Assembly: GCA_902725215.1 (NCBI GenBank) | Contig: CACUVI010000026.1 | Location: 1 to 64,000 of the forward strand | Length of the DNA stretch: 64,000 bases | Source of the DNA: Rhodospirillaceae bacterium LM-1 | GTDB lineage: Bacteria; Pseudomonadota; Alphaproteobacteria; Rhodospirillales; WMHbin7 | Reading direction: 5' to 3' | Shown here: piece after piece, positions 45,979 to 53,885 of the stretch | Layout: each line of letters opens with the position of its first letter | How positions within the stretch are numbered: the stretch's first letter is position 1 | Position numbers and translations under genes: made by a program | The notes under the pieces: generated by a model | What the model saw: the letters and a program-made list of their open reading frames with translations, nothing else | What the model was told of the DNA's origin: nothing | Databases searched by the model: none

Positions 45979-48900
45979 CTAGACCCTGAAGTACTTTGCC
46001 TTCGGGTGATGCAAGATGATAGCAGAGGTTGATTGCTCAGGCGTTAATTGGTCCTCGTCGGTCAGCGCCACGCCGATGCGTTCGGCCCCCAGCAATTTCA
46101 GCAATTGGCGCTGGTCGGCTAGGTTGGGGCAGGCCGGATAGCCGAAGGAATAGCGCGAGCCGCGATAGTTCTGCTTGATCATTTCGTCAATGTCGCGCGC
46201 ATCTTCGTGGGCAAAGCCCAATTCCTCGCGGATGCGCTTATGGACATATTCGGCCAAGGCCTCGGCCATCTCGACGCCCAGCCCATGCAGGGCGTGATAG
46301 TCGCGGTAGCGGTCGGTTTCGAACCATTCATGGCCGACATCGGTCAGTTTCTGGCCGATGGTCACCACTTGTAGGGCGATGACGTCCTGCCCATCCTCGC
46401 GCACGAAATCGGCGATGCACTGGCCCTCCGGACCAGGCTGGCGGGGAAGATCGAAGCGCGCCAGCTGCGCGCCCGATTCCGACAAAAGCAGAATGGAGTC
46501 GCCCTCGGATTTGGCGCGGAAATAGCCATATGCGGCCTGCGGCGACAAAATATTTTCATCTGTGCAAATCTTCAGCAAGCGGTCCAGCGTTGGCCCGGCC
46601 TCCTTCTCGACCTCGGCCTTCCATTGCTCGAGCGAGCGACCGGCCTTCTTGTAGCCCCAGTGAAACTGGTAAAGCATGGTGCGGTTGAGGTAAGGCAGCA
46701 AGGCTTTGGGTTCAACGCGCTCGATCAGTCGGGCGCCGAAGAAGGGGGGCTTGGGCGCTTCGGCCAAAGCCGCCAACTCGGCCCGATGCTTGGCAATCGC
46801 GCTCGCATCGGCAACCTGGGCAGGGGCCTTGGCGGGCACGTCCTTCGCAGGCGTTCGCCTGGGTGCATGGCTCGCCACGAAATCGTCGAAGCTGCCGCCC
46901 GCCACGCGGGCCATCAGCTCCAATCCGTCGAAGGCGTCCCTGGCGTAGGCGACGCGGCTTTGCACATAGGCGTTGCGGCAATCGGATTCGACGAAATTGC
47001 GGGTGAGCGCCGCTCCCCCCAACAGCACCGGCACATCGATGCCGGCATCCTTCATCGCCTCCAAATTCTCTTTCATGATGACGGTTGATTTGACCAGCAG
47101 CCCCGACATGCCCACGGCGTCGGGCTTGTGGGCGCGCACGGCTTCTATGATGGCGTTGACAGGCTGCTTGATGCCTAGATTGACGATCTTGTAGCCGTTG
47201 TTGGACAGAATGATATCGACCAGATTTTTGCCGATGTCGTGCACGTCGCCCTTCACGGTCGCCAGCACCATCGTGGCCTTTGCCTCGCCATCCTTCTTTT
47301 CCATGAAGGGTTCAAGATAGGCGACGGCGGCTTTCATGGTCTCTGCCGACTGCAAAACGAATGGCAGCTGCATCTTGCCCGAGCCGAACAATTCACCCAC
47401 CACCTTCATGCCTTCCAGCAGCAGCTGGTTGACGATGTCAAGCGGCTTCCAGGTTTTCATGGCTTCGGCCAGATCCTCGCCCAATCCCTGGCGGTCGCCA
47501 TCGATAATGCGCAGCTTCAAGCGCTCTTCCACCGATTCTGGGCGCTCTTTCTTGACCGCCACCGTCTGGCGGTCCTCGAAGAAGGCGATGAAATCCTTCA
47601 GGGCCTCGGGGGAACGATCGAAGATCAGCGCTTCCGCCGCCGCGACCTCATCGGCGGGGATTTTGTGCAGCGGCAGAATCTTTGACGTATGCACGATGGC
47701 TGCCGTCATGCCCGCCTGCATGGCATGATCGAGAAAGACGGAATTCAGCACTTGGCGGGCGGCGGGCTTCAAGCCGAACGAAATGTTCGACAAGCCCAGC
47801 ACGACGCCGCATTCGGGCAGTTCGGCGCGAATGCGCCGGATGGCCTGCAGCGTCTCGATGGCGAGTTTGCGATCCGCTTCGTTGCCGGTGCAGATGGTGA
47901 AGGTGAGCGGGTCGAACAACAGGTCGCTGGCTTGAAGGCCGTGCGTGTTGACGGCGTAGTCGAACAGGCGGTGCGCGATCTTCAGCTTGGCATCGGCATC
48001 CTTGGCCATGCCCTCCTCGTCGATGGTCAGCGCCACCACCGCCGAGCCGTGCTTTTTGGCCAATTGCAGGCGGTTGGCCGCGTCGCCCTCGCCATTCTCG
48101 AAATTAATCGAGTTGATGACCGCCTTGCCGCCATAAAGCTCCAGCGCCGCTTCCAGCACCGGAAACTCGGTCGAATCGATGACCAGGGGGGCGGTGACGG
48201 CGCCGCGCAAACGGCTGACCACTTCGCACATCGCCGCCCTTTCGTCTTGGCCCACGAAAGCGGTGCAGACATCCAGCGTATGCGAACCTTCCTTCACTTG
48301 CTCCTTGGCCATGGCGGTGATGCCGTCCCAATTCTGGGCCGCCTGAAGCTCGCGGAACTGTTTCGAGCCGTTGGCGTTCAGCCGCTCGCCGATCGACAGG
48401 AAGGCGTTCTCCTGCATCATGGGAACCTGGGCGTACAACGAGGCTAGCGAGGGCACCCAATGATGCGAGCGCGTCTTGGGCTGCGGGCGCCTGGGATCGA
48501 GTGAAACCAGCATCTGATGCGTGGCGGCGATATGGGCGGGCGAGGTGCCGCAGCAGCCGCCCACGATGTTGACGCCGTCCTCCAACACGAACCGCTTGTG
48601 CCAGTGGGCGAAAGTCTCTGGCCCCAACGGATAGACGGCCTTGCCATCCACCACTTCGGGCAGTCCGGCATTGGGCTGCACCGAAAGAAAGCCGGGCCAG
48701 TTGGTTGCCAGCCAGCCGATATTCTCGCCCATTTCCTGTGGGCCGGTAGCGCAATTCATGCCCATCGAATCGACATCCAGGGCCTGCATCAAGGTGGCCG
48801 CCGCCCCGATGTCGGTCCCCACCAGCATGGTGCCGGTGGTCTCCACCGTCACCTGCACGAAGATGGCCAGCCTTGCCTTCGCCTTCTCTCTGGCGATCTT

Positions 48901-49416
48901 GGCGGCATTGACGGCGGCCTTGATCTGCAAAGGGTCCTGACAGGTCTCGATCAGCACCGCATCGGTCAGGCCCGCGATCAGTCCTTCCATTTGGGTGACA
49001 TACGAGGCTTCCAGCCGCGCGTAATCGATATGCGCCAGCGTGGGCAGCTTGGTGCCGGGGCCAATCGATCCCAGCACATAGCGCTTGCGTCCATCGCCCT
49101 TGAATTTGTCCATCGCCTCGCGGGCCAGTTCGGCCGAGCGCTTGTTCAGCTCGAAGGCTTCGGCTTCAAGGCCGAATTCCGACAAGGTCGTTGGCGACGC
49201 GCCGAAGGTGTTGGTTTCCACCATGTCGGCGCCAGCCTCGAAATAGGCCTGGTGGATGGCGCGCACCACATCGGGACGCGTGCGGGTGAGAATGTCGGTG
49301 CAATTCTCGTGGCCGTCGTAATCCTCCAGGGTCAGATGCCGGGCCTGGACCTGCGTGCCCATGGCGCCGTCGCACAGCAAGACCTTGCTTTTCAGGGCTT
49401 CGAGAATGTCGGACAT
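45979..49416 (-). CDS. metH: Cobalamin-dependent methionine synthase
   Basis: B12-dependent methyltransferase of 1145 aa transferring methyl from methyl-THF to homocysteine. Domains in order: homocysteine-binding (about 1-330; LLCDGAMGTQVQ and zinc cysteines in GGCCGTSPAHI near 286-290), pterin-binding (about 350-610; SIGERLNANGSKQF), cobalamin-binding (about 640-890; VKGDVHDIGKNLV with the cobalt-ligand His at 726), and AdoMet reactivation domain to the end. The frame extends upstream to 50010, but that part is the shadow of metF; ATG 49416 has AAGGAG 8 bases before it. The protein ends KAKYFRV directly at the palindromic element and may have lost a short tail. Confidence 0.97.
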   Translation of the reverse strand: MSDILEALKSKVLLCDGAMGTQVQARHLTLEDYDGHENCTDILTRTRPDVVRAIHQAYFEAGADMVETNTFGASPTTLSEFGLEAEAFELNKRSAELAREAMDKFKGDGRKRYVLGSIGPGTKLPTLAHIDYARLEASYVTQMEGLIAGLTDAVLIETCQDPLQIKAAVNAAKIAREKAKARLAIFVQVTVETTGTMLVGTDIGAAATLMQALDVDSMGMNCATGPQEMGENIGWLATNWPGFLSVQPNAGLPEVVDGKAVYPLGPETFAHWHKRFVLEDGVNIVGGCCGTSPAHIAATHQMLVSLDPRRPQPKTRSHHWVPSLASLYAQVPMMQENAFLSIGERLNANGSKQFRELQAAQNWDGITAMAKEQVKEGSHTLDVCTAFVGQDERAAMCEVVSRLRGAVTAPLVIDSTEFPVLEAALELYGGKAVINSINFENGEGDAANRLQLAKKHGSAVVALTIDEEGMAKDADAKLKIAHRLFDYAVNTHGLQASDLLFDPLTFTICTGNEADRKLAIETLQAIRRIRAELPECGVVLGLSNISFGLKPAARQVLNSVFLDHAMQAGMTAAIVHTSKILPLHKIPADEVAAAEALIFDRSPEALKDFIAFFEDRQTVAVKKERPESVEERLKLRIIDGDRQGLGEDLAEAMKTWKPLDIVNQLLLEGMKVVGELFGSGKMQLPFVLQSAETMKAAVAYLEPFMEKKDGEAKATMVLATVKGDVHDIGKNLVDIILSNNGYKIVNLGIKQPVNAIIEAVRAHKPDAVGMSGLLVKSTVIMKENLEAMKDAGIDVPVLLGGAALTRNFVESDCRNAYVQSRVAYARDAFDGLELMARVAGGSFDDFVASHAPRRTPAKDVPAKAPAQVADASAIAKHRAELAALAEAPKPPFFGARLIERVEPKALLPYLNRTMLYQFHWGYKKAGRSLEQWKAEVEKEAGPTLDRLLKICTDENILSPQAAYGYFRAKSEGDSILLLSESGAQLARFDLPRQPGPEGQCIADFVREDGQDVIALQVVTIGQKLTDVGHEWFETDRYRDYHALHGLGVEMAEALAEYVHKRIREELGFAHEDARDIDEMIKQNYRGSRYSFGYPACPNLADQRQLLKLLGAERIGVALTDEDQLTPEQSTSAIILHHPKAKYFRV

Positions 49417-49418
49417 GA

Positions 49419-50294
49419 TCATTGCTCCTTCGGGCGAACGCCCAGGATATGGCAGATGGCGAAAACCAGATCGGCGCGGTTCAGGGTGTAGAAATGGAAA
49501 TGTTCGACGCCTTCGCCAGCCAGGGCGCGGCATAGTTCGGCGGTGACGGTGGCGGCGACCAGCCTCCTGGTGTCGGGGTCGTCGTCTAAGCCCTTGAACA
49601 GATCGGCCATCCAGGCGGGCACGTTGGTGCCGCAGGCGGCCGAGAATTTCTGCACCTGGGCGAAATTGGTCACCGGCAGAATGCCGGGCACGATGGGCAC
49701 TTGGATGCCCGCCTTGCGGGCGCGCTCCAGGAATCGCAGATAGGTCGAGGTCTCGAAGAAATACTGGGTGATGGCGCGGGTTGCTCCGGCATCGATCTTG
49801 CGCTTGAGATTGTCGAGATCGGCCTCGGCGCTGGCCGCCTCGGGATGCGATTCCGGATAGGCGGCGACGCTGATTTCGAAGTCGGCGATACGCTTCAAAC
49901 CCGTCACCAGATCGACGGCATAGGCGTAGCCGTCCGGGTGGGGCTGGTACTTGCCGCCGTCGGGCGGATCGCCCCGAAGCGCCACGATATGGCGAACGCC
50001 TTCCTGCCAATAAAGGCGCGCCACGTCGTCAACCTCGGCCTTGCTGGCGGCAACGCAAGTCAAATGCGCCGCCGGGGCCAGACCCTTCTCGCGCTTCAAG
50101 CGCAGCACCGTGTCGTGGGTGCGCTCACGCGTCGAGCCGCCGGCGCCATAGGTGACCGACACGAAACCCGGCTGCAAAGGGGCCAGACGCGCCACGCTCT
50201 CCCACAACTGTTCTTGCATCTTCTCGGTCTTGGGCGGGAAGAATTCGAACGAGACGGAAACTGAAAGCGGCAAGATGCGTTCGGAAACGGTCAC
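49419..50294 (-). CDS. metF: 5,10-methylenetetrahydrofolate reductase
   Basis: FAD enzyme producing methyl-THF for MetH, 291 aa. SVSFEFFPPKTEKMQEQLWESVARLAPLQPGFVSVTYGAGGSTRERTH is the family start with the active-site Glu (FEFFPPK) and GGST motif; HIVALRGDPPDGG and AAYPESHPEA are the NADH/folate regions. It starts with GTG overlapping the stop of the regulator gene (GTGA) and ends 2 bp before metH. One transcript regulator-metF-metH is clear. Confidence 0.97.
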   Translation of the reverse strand: MTVSERILPLSVSVSFEFFPPKTEKMQEQLWESVARLAPLQPGFVSVTYGAGGSTRERTHDTVLRLKREKGLAPAAHLTCVAASKAEVDDVARLYWQEGVRHIVALRGDPPDGGKYQPHPDGYAYAVDLVTGLKRIADFEISVAAYPESHPEAASAEADLDNLKRKIDAGATRAITQYFFETSTYLRFLERARKAGIQVPIVPGILPVTNFAQVQKFSAACGTNVPAWMADLFKGLDDDPDTRRLVAATVTAELCRALAGEGVEHFHFYTLNRADLVFAICHILGVRPKEQ

Positions 50295-51286
50295 GAATTG
50301 GGTCCTTTGTCGGTTGCTTCGGCAGGCTGCGGCTTGGCCGCCAGCCAGATGGTGACGGCAAGCGGGCGTCCAGGCAAGGTCCGGGTGTCGTAAGGGATCA
50401 GGCCGACCTCGCGCAAGGCTTCTTCCAACTCGGCGGCGGCGAATCCCAGGCGGCGGTGCTGATGTTCTTGGCGCAGGACCTCAAGATCGTGCGGGGCAAA
50501 GTCGATGACGGCCAATCGCCCGCCGGGGGCCAGGATGCGGGCCGCTTCGCCCAATAGCTGCGCCGGATGGGGGGCGAAATGCAGAACCTGATGAATCAAC
50601 GCCAGATCGAAATCGGCGCCTTTCAGGGGCAGGCGAGTCAGATCGGCATGTCTGAGATCAACATTGCGGATGCCTCGCGCCTCGAGTTTCAGGCGCGCAA
50701 CATCCAACATCTCGCGCGAGCCGTCGATGCCTGTTGCCTGAACGACATGCGGCGCGAACAGTTCCAGCATGCGTCCCGTTCCGGTGCCAATGTCGACCAG
50801 TCGCTTGGGCAGGTGTGGCAATAGCGCGTCCAGCAGGGCGCGCTCGATCACAGCGTCGTCGACATGCAGCGAGCGCAGCGCATCCCAGCGCTTGGCATTG
50901 GCCGCGAAGTAAGCACTGGCTTTGAGCGCGCGGCGTTGACGCAATTCCATAAGGCGCGTCCGATCATGGGCCAAATCCGGATCGATCTGGGGCAAAAGGG
51001 CCGCCATGCGCTCGGCCAGGGGGTTGGAGGGGGTCAAGCGGTAGAAGACGGAAGCGCCGTCGCGGTTGCGCGCCAGTAAGCCCGATTCGGCCAGCAATTT
51101 CAGGTGGCGCGACACCCTGGGCTGACTTTGGCCCAGAATCTCGACCAGTTCGCCAACCGACAAGGCCTCGCCCTCGCATAGCGACAATAGGCGCAGTCGA
51201 GTCGGGTCCGCCGCCGCTTTCAAGGCGGCAAGCAAGCCCGCAAGGTTGGCGGGTCCGGAAGAGCGGTCTATTTTGTGGTCAATCAT
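50291..51286 (-). CDS. ArsR-type regulator fused to a SAM-dependent methyltransferase domain
   Basis: Protein of 331 aa. N-terminal winged helix (about 10-90; LKAAADPTRLRLLSLCEGEALSVGELVEILGQSQPRVSRHLKLLAESGLLARNRDGASVFYRL) and a C-terminal class I methyltransferase fold (about 145-260; LVDIGTGTGRMLELFAP as the SAM-binding motif I). Known regulators of this architecture (SahR/SamR type) respond to SAM or SAH and control methionine-cycle genes. Its position ahead of metF-metH and a palindrome in its own promoter fit that role. Start is ATG 51286 or, less likely, ATG 51295. No arsenic genes nearby, so arsenite response is unlikely. Confidence 0.87.
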   Translation of the reverse strand: MIDHKIDRSSGPANLAGLLAALKAAADPTRLRLLSLCEGEALSVGELVEILGQSQPRVSRHLKLLAESGLLARNRDGASVFYRLTPSNPLAERMAALLPQIDPDLAHDRTRLMELRQRRALKASAYFAANAKRWDALRSLHVDDAVIERALLDALLPHLPKRLVDIGTGTGRMLELFAPHVVQATGIDGSREMLDVARLKLEARGIRNVDLRHADLTRLPLKGADFDLALIHQVLHFAPHPAQLLGEAARILAPGGRLAVIDFAPHDLEVLRQEHQHRRLGFAAAELEEALREVGLIPYDTRTLPGRPLAVTIWLAAKPQPAEATDKGPNS

Positions 51287-51295
51287 TATGCACAT

Positions 51296-51311
51296 ATAAG
51301 CATATCTTTAT
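51296..51311 (-). promoter_or_regulatory. Candidate operator of the metF-metH operon
   Basis: ATAAGCATATCTTTAT (plus strand) differs from the perfect palindrome ATAAAGATATCTTTAT at two positions. It lies 10-25 bases upstream of the regulator start. On the minus strand TTGCTC, 17 bp, TTATAT could be the core promoter, with the operator across the spacer and -10, and transcription starting only a few bases before the ATG (near leaderless). ArsR-type SAM/SAH regulators in alphaproteobacteria are known to use AT-rich palindromes of this kind. Confidence 0.6.
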
Positions 51312-51593
51312 GTTACGAGCAAGTCGAATCGCCCTGAGACTCGTAATCAAGGGTTTCTAGCTGCGACATAATGGCAACAGTGGTGCAGAGCGGCTTCAGA
51401 CCTCCTAGGTGGGTATAGAAAGCTGTATCTGGTTATGGTAATCGAAGGGCTAAGAATGCGGGACGTGGGTGTCTGATCCCTGTCTGAACAAGCAACGGAG
51501 ATTTAACGCCGTTGAGGGAAAGTCGTGTATAGTCTGGCTTCAAGCGCTGCGGCGCGAACGGCCTCCAATGTGTCGATCGAAAGCAGGGGACCT
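51312..51593. other. Non-coding space between metF operon and mlaA
   Basis: About 280 bp without a supported gene. It holds the upstream promoter zone of the divergent metF operon on the left and the mlaA leader on the right. A TATAGT box at 51528-51533 may be the mlaA -10, with no good -35. A weak hairpin AACGG/CCGTT is at 51494-51513. No tRNA, riboswitch fold or conserved small RNA was recognised. Confidence 0.5.
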
Positions 51594-52397
51594 ATGAAGA
51601 GCAATAAAACGAAGTCTTTCGCTTCTCCCTCCGCCGTCTCTCTCCTCGCGCTGGCACTTCTGGCCGGTTGCGCCGCCGCCCCCGAGGCTGGCGACAAGGA
51701 AGCTCAGGCCGAGTGGAAGCAGATCAATGATCCCGCCGAGCCGACCAACCGTAATCTTCATAGCTTCAACCAGGGCGTTGACGACAACGCATTGAAGCCG
51801 ATGGCCGAGGGTTATCGCGAATATGTGCCGGGCAACTTCCGCACCAATATCCGCAATGTGCTGACCAATCTGGGCGAGCCGGTGACGGCGGTGAACGACG
51901 TGCTGCAGGGCGAGTTCCTGCGCGCCGCCTCGGCGGTCGGTCGTTTCTGCGTGAACAGCACCTTCGGCTTCCTGGGCATGGGCGACGTCGCTGGCGGCGG
52001 CGGAATGGAGCACCATACAGAAGACTTCGGCCAGACGTTGGCCGTCTGGGGCGTCGGCGAAGGACCTTATATGGTCCTGCCGATTCTGGGGCCTTCGAAC
52101 CCGCGTGACGCCACGGGCTTTGTGGTTGACCGCTTCATGGACCCGCTCAGCTGGGTGTTCCCGTCGATGCCTCTGGTCGCTTCGGTCAGCAAGGGCACGG
52201 TCGAGGCCGTCGACAAGCGCGAGAAATACATCGATCCTCTGAACGAGATTCAGCGCACGTCGCTTGATTATTACGCTTCGCTGCGCAGCCTCTATCGCCA
52301 GAAGCGGGCCGATGACATCCTCAACGGCAAGAAGGGTCCGGCGATGCCCGCTCCCGGTCTTGCCTATGAAAGCAAGTCTGGTCAGGCTGGCAACTGA
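51594..52397 (+). CDS. mlaA: Outer-membrane lipoprotein MlaA (VacJ)
   Basis: Lipoprotein of 267 aa that extracts misplaced phospholipids from the outer leaflet and hands them to MlaC. Signal peptide with lipobox LALLAGC (Cys about residue 25); the family core NDPAEPTNRNLHSFNQGVDDNALKPMAEGYREYVPGNFRTNIRNVLTNLGEPVTAVNDVLQG and EDFGQTLAVWGVGEGPYMVLPILGPSNPRDATG are typical. ATG 51594 with AGGGGA upstream is preferred to 51525. MlaC is encoded next, but MlaFEDB is not in the window. Confidence 0.96.
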   Translation: MKSNKTKSFASPSAVSLLALALLAGCAAAPEAGDKEAQAEWKQINDPAEPTNRNLHSFNQGVDDNALKPMAEGYREYVPGNFRTNIRNVLTNLGEPVTAVNDVLQGEFLRAASAVGRFCVNSTFGFLGMGDVAGGGGMEHHTEDFGQTLAVWGVGEGPYMVLPILGPSNPRDATGFVVDRFMDPLSWVFPSMPLVASVSKGTVEAVDKREKYIDPLNEIQRTSLDYYASLRSLYRQKRADDILNGKKGPAMPAPGLAYESKSGQAGN

Positions 52398-52511
52398 GGC
52401 CACGATCCATCTCGGGGAGAGTGGTGAGGGGAAGCGGTCGTCCGCGTTTTTGCAGGCGCGCCGCGCCCTATAAATGAACCGGTCATGCAACTCGGGTGGA
52501 CTTGACGCATC

Positions 52512-53174
52512 ATGAAAAAGCTCCTGCTTAACGCCTCAATGGCTTTCGCCTTGGCGGCATCCTGCCTTGTCGACTTGCCCGCCAGCGCTTCGGAAGTGGC
52601 CAATGGCGCGAAGAGTTTCGTCGCCCAACTGTCCGACCGCGCAGTCAATCAGATCGGCAAGGCGCAGGTCAGCGAGGAAGAGCGCGCCAACCGCGTTCGC
52701 GCCCTGATGCAAGACAGCTTCGACATTCCCAGGATCGCCAGTTTCGTGACGGGGCGCGTGGGTGCCAACGCCGACGCGGCCGCCCGCAAGGAATTCGAGC
52801 AAGTCTTCCTCGACTATCAGGTTTATACCTGGACCAAGCGCTTCAAGGATTATGGCGGCCAGACCTTGGTGGTTGGCAACGCCATGCCGCCCGACGAATC
52901 GGGCGATGTTTCCGTGGACAGCCGCTTGGTCGATCCCGCGGGCAAGCCGCCGGTGGAAGTGACATGGCGGGTGCGCCCCGAAGGCAATAGCTACAGAGGC
53001 GTCGATATCGTCGTCGAAGGTGTGAGCATGCGGATAACCATGCAATCCGATTATCGCTCCATATTGCAGCGCCAGGGCCTGCCCGGCCTGACGGCGGCGC
53101 TCAAGGAGCGGGTCGATGGCATCCGCACCGGCAAGATCGAAGTGCCGCCCCTGAAGGCTGGATCGGCAAAATAG
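52512..53174 (+). CDS. mlaC: Periplasmic phospholipid-binding protein MlaC
   Basis: Periplasmic lipid carrier of the Mla pathway (Tgt2/toluene-tolerance family), 220 aa. Signal peptide KLLLNASMAFALAASCLVDLPASA with AxA cleavage near residue 27. FIPRIASFVTGR-like segment (FDIPRIASFVTGRVGANADAAARKEFEQVFLDYQVYTWTKRFKDYGGQTL) is the conserved core; the C-terminal YRGVDIVVEGVSMRITMQSDYRSILQRQGLPGLTAALKERV is also typical. Adjacent to mlaA by 114 bp. Could also be the hopanoid-linked HpnM subgroup, but no hopanoid genes are seen. Confidence 0.92.
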   Translation: MKKLLLNASMAFALAASCLVDLPASASEVANGAKSFVAQLSDRAVNQIGKAQVSEEERANRVRALMQDSFDIPRIASFVTGRVGANADAAARKEFEQVFLDYQVYTWTKRFKDYGGQTLVVGNAMPPDESGDVSVDSRLVDPAGKPPVEVTWRVRPEGNSYRGVDIVVEGVSMRITMQSDYRSILQRQGLPGLTAALKERVDGIRTGKIEVPPLKAGSAK

Positions 53175-53199
53175 CCTAAAAAAGCCGGGTTTTTCCCCG

Positions 53200-53208
53200 T
53201 TATCCACA
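53200..53208 (+). other. Perfect single DnaA-box match
   Basis: TTATCCACA between mlaC and dsbA matches the DnaA 9-mer exactly. A lone box is not an origin; no AT-rich unwinding region or cluster of boxes is around it. It could be a chance match or a titration site. Confidence 0.3.
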
Positions 53209-53278
53209 ACCCGCCCCCCTGGACGCCAGGGAAGCGGCGCTCTACACTCCGTCCCCCATCGGAGAGAGGGATTTGCGC

Positions 53279-53881
53279 GTGATCCGTCGATATCAGCTAA
53301 TTTTTGCGGCGCTGCTGGCGCTTTTCGGTTTTCTGGGAACATCCGCCAGGGCTGCCGGCCCCATGGATGAGATTGCGTTGGGCAAGCCCGACGCCAAGAT
53401 CACCATCATCGAATATTTTTCGATGACCTGTTCGCATTGCGCCACCTTCGAAATCGAAACCCTGCCCGAGCTGCGCAAGGCCTGGATCGACACCGGCAAG
53501 GCGCGCTTCGTCTTCAGGGATTTCCCGCTTGATCCGGTGGCGTTGCTCGCCGCACAGCTGGGCCGTTGTCTGGCGGCCGACAAGGGCGCCGAAACCTACG
53601 CCCGCTTCGTCGAGCTTTTGATGAAAGGCCAAATGACCTGGGCGGTCAGCAAGGATCCGTACCAATCGCTGGCGGCTTCGGCGCGGCTGGCTGGCATGAG
53701 CAAGGACAGGATCGAAACCTGCGCGCAAGACAAGAAATTGGAAGACGGCATTCTGCAAGGCCAACTCGATGCTCAGAAGAAATACGGCATCAGGTCAACT
53801 CCCAGTTTCGTCGTCAATGGCAAGCTCTATTCCGGCAGCATGACATTCGAGCAGTTCGATAAAGTGCTTAAGGGGCAGTGA
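53279..53881 (+). CDS. DsbA-family thiol:disulfide oxidoreductase
   Basis: Exported thioredoxin-fold protein of about 200 aa. GTG 53279 has GGAGAGAGGG eight bases upstream; the TTG at 53273 is the alternative. A signal peptide (YQLIFAALLALFGFLGTSARA) precedes the domain. The redox motif is CSHC within YFSMTCSHCATFE, a variant of the DsbA CPHC; the cis-proline loop is STPSFVVNGK. The helical insertion is of DsbA type. It follows mlaC and lies 4 bp before smc; dsbA-smc adjacency is common in alphaproteobacteria. Likely oxidises periplasmic thiols; DsbB is not in the window. Confidence 0.9.
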   Translation: MIRRYQLIFAALLALFGFLGTSARAAGPMDEIALGKPDAKITIIEYFSMTCSHCATFEIETLPELRKAWIDTGKARFVFRDFPLDPVALLAAQLGRCLAADKGAETYARFVELLMKGQMTWAVSKDPYQSLAASARLAGMSKDRIETCAQDKKLEDGILQGQLDAQKKYGIRSTPSFVVNGKLYSGSMTFEQFDKVLKGQ

Positions 53882-53885
53882 TCGG

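Noticed and set aside
49417-50010. Extension of the metH frame upstream
   Set aside because: Lies in the metF gene in another frame; the extra residues are low-complexity Arg/Gly, and a good ribosome-binding site precedes ATG 49416.
51312-51593. SAM or SAH riboswitch upstream of metF operon
   Set aside because: The predicted leader is almost absent and no recognisable riboswitch fold was found; control by the coded regulator is more likely.
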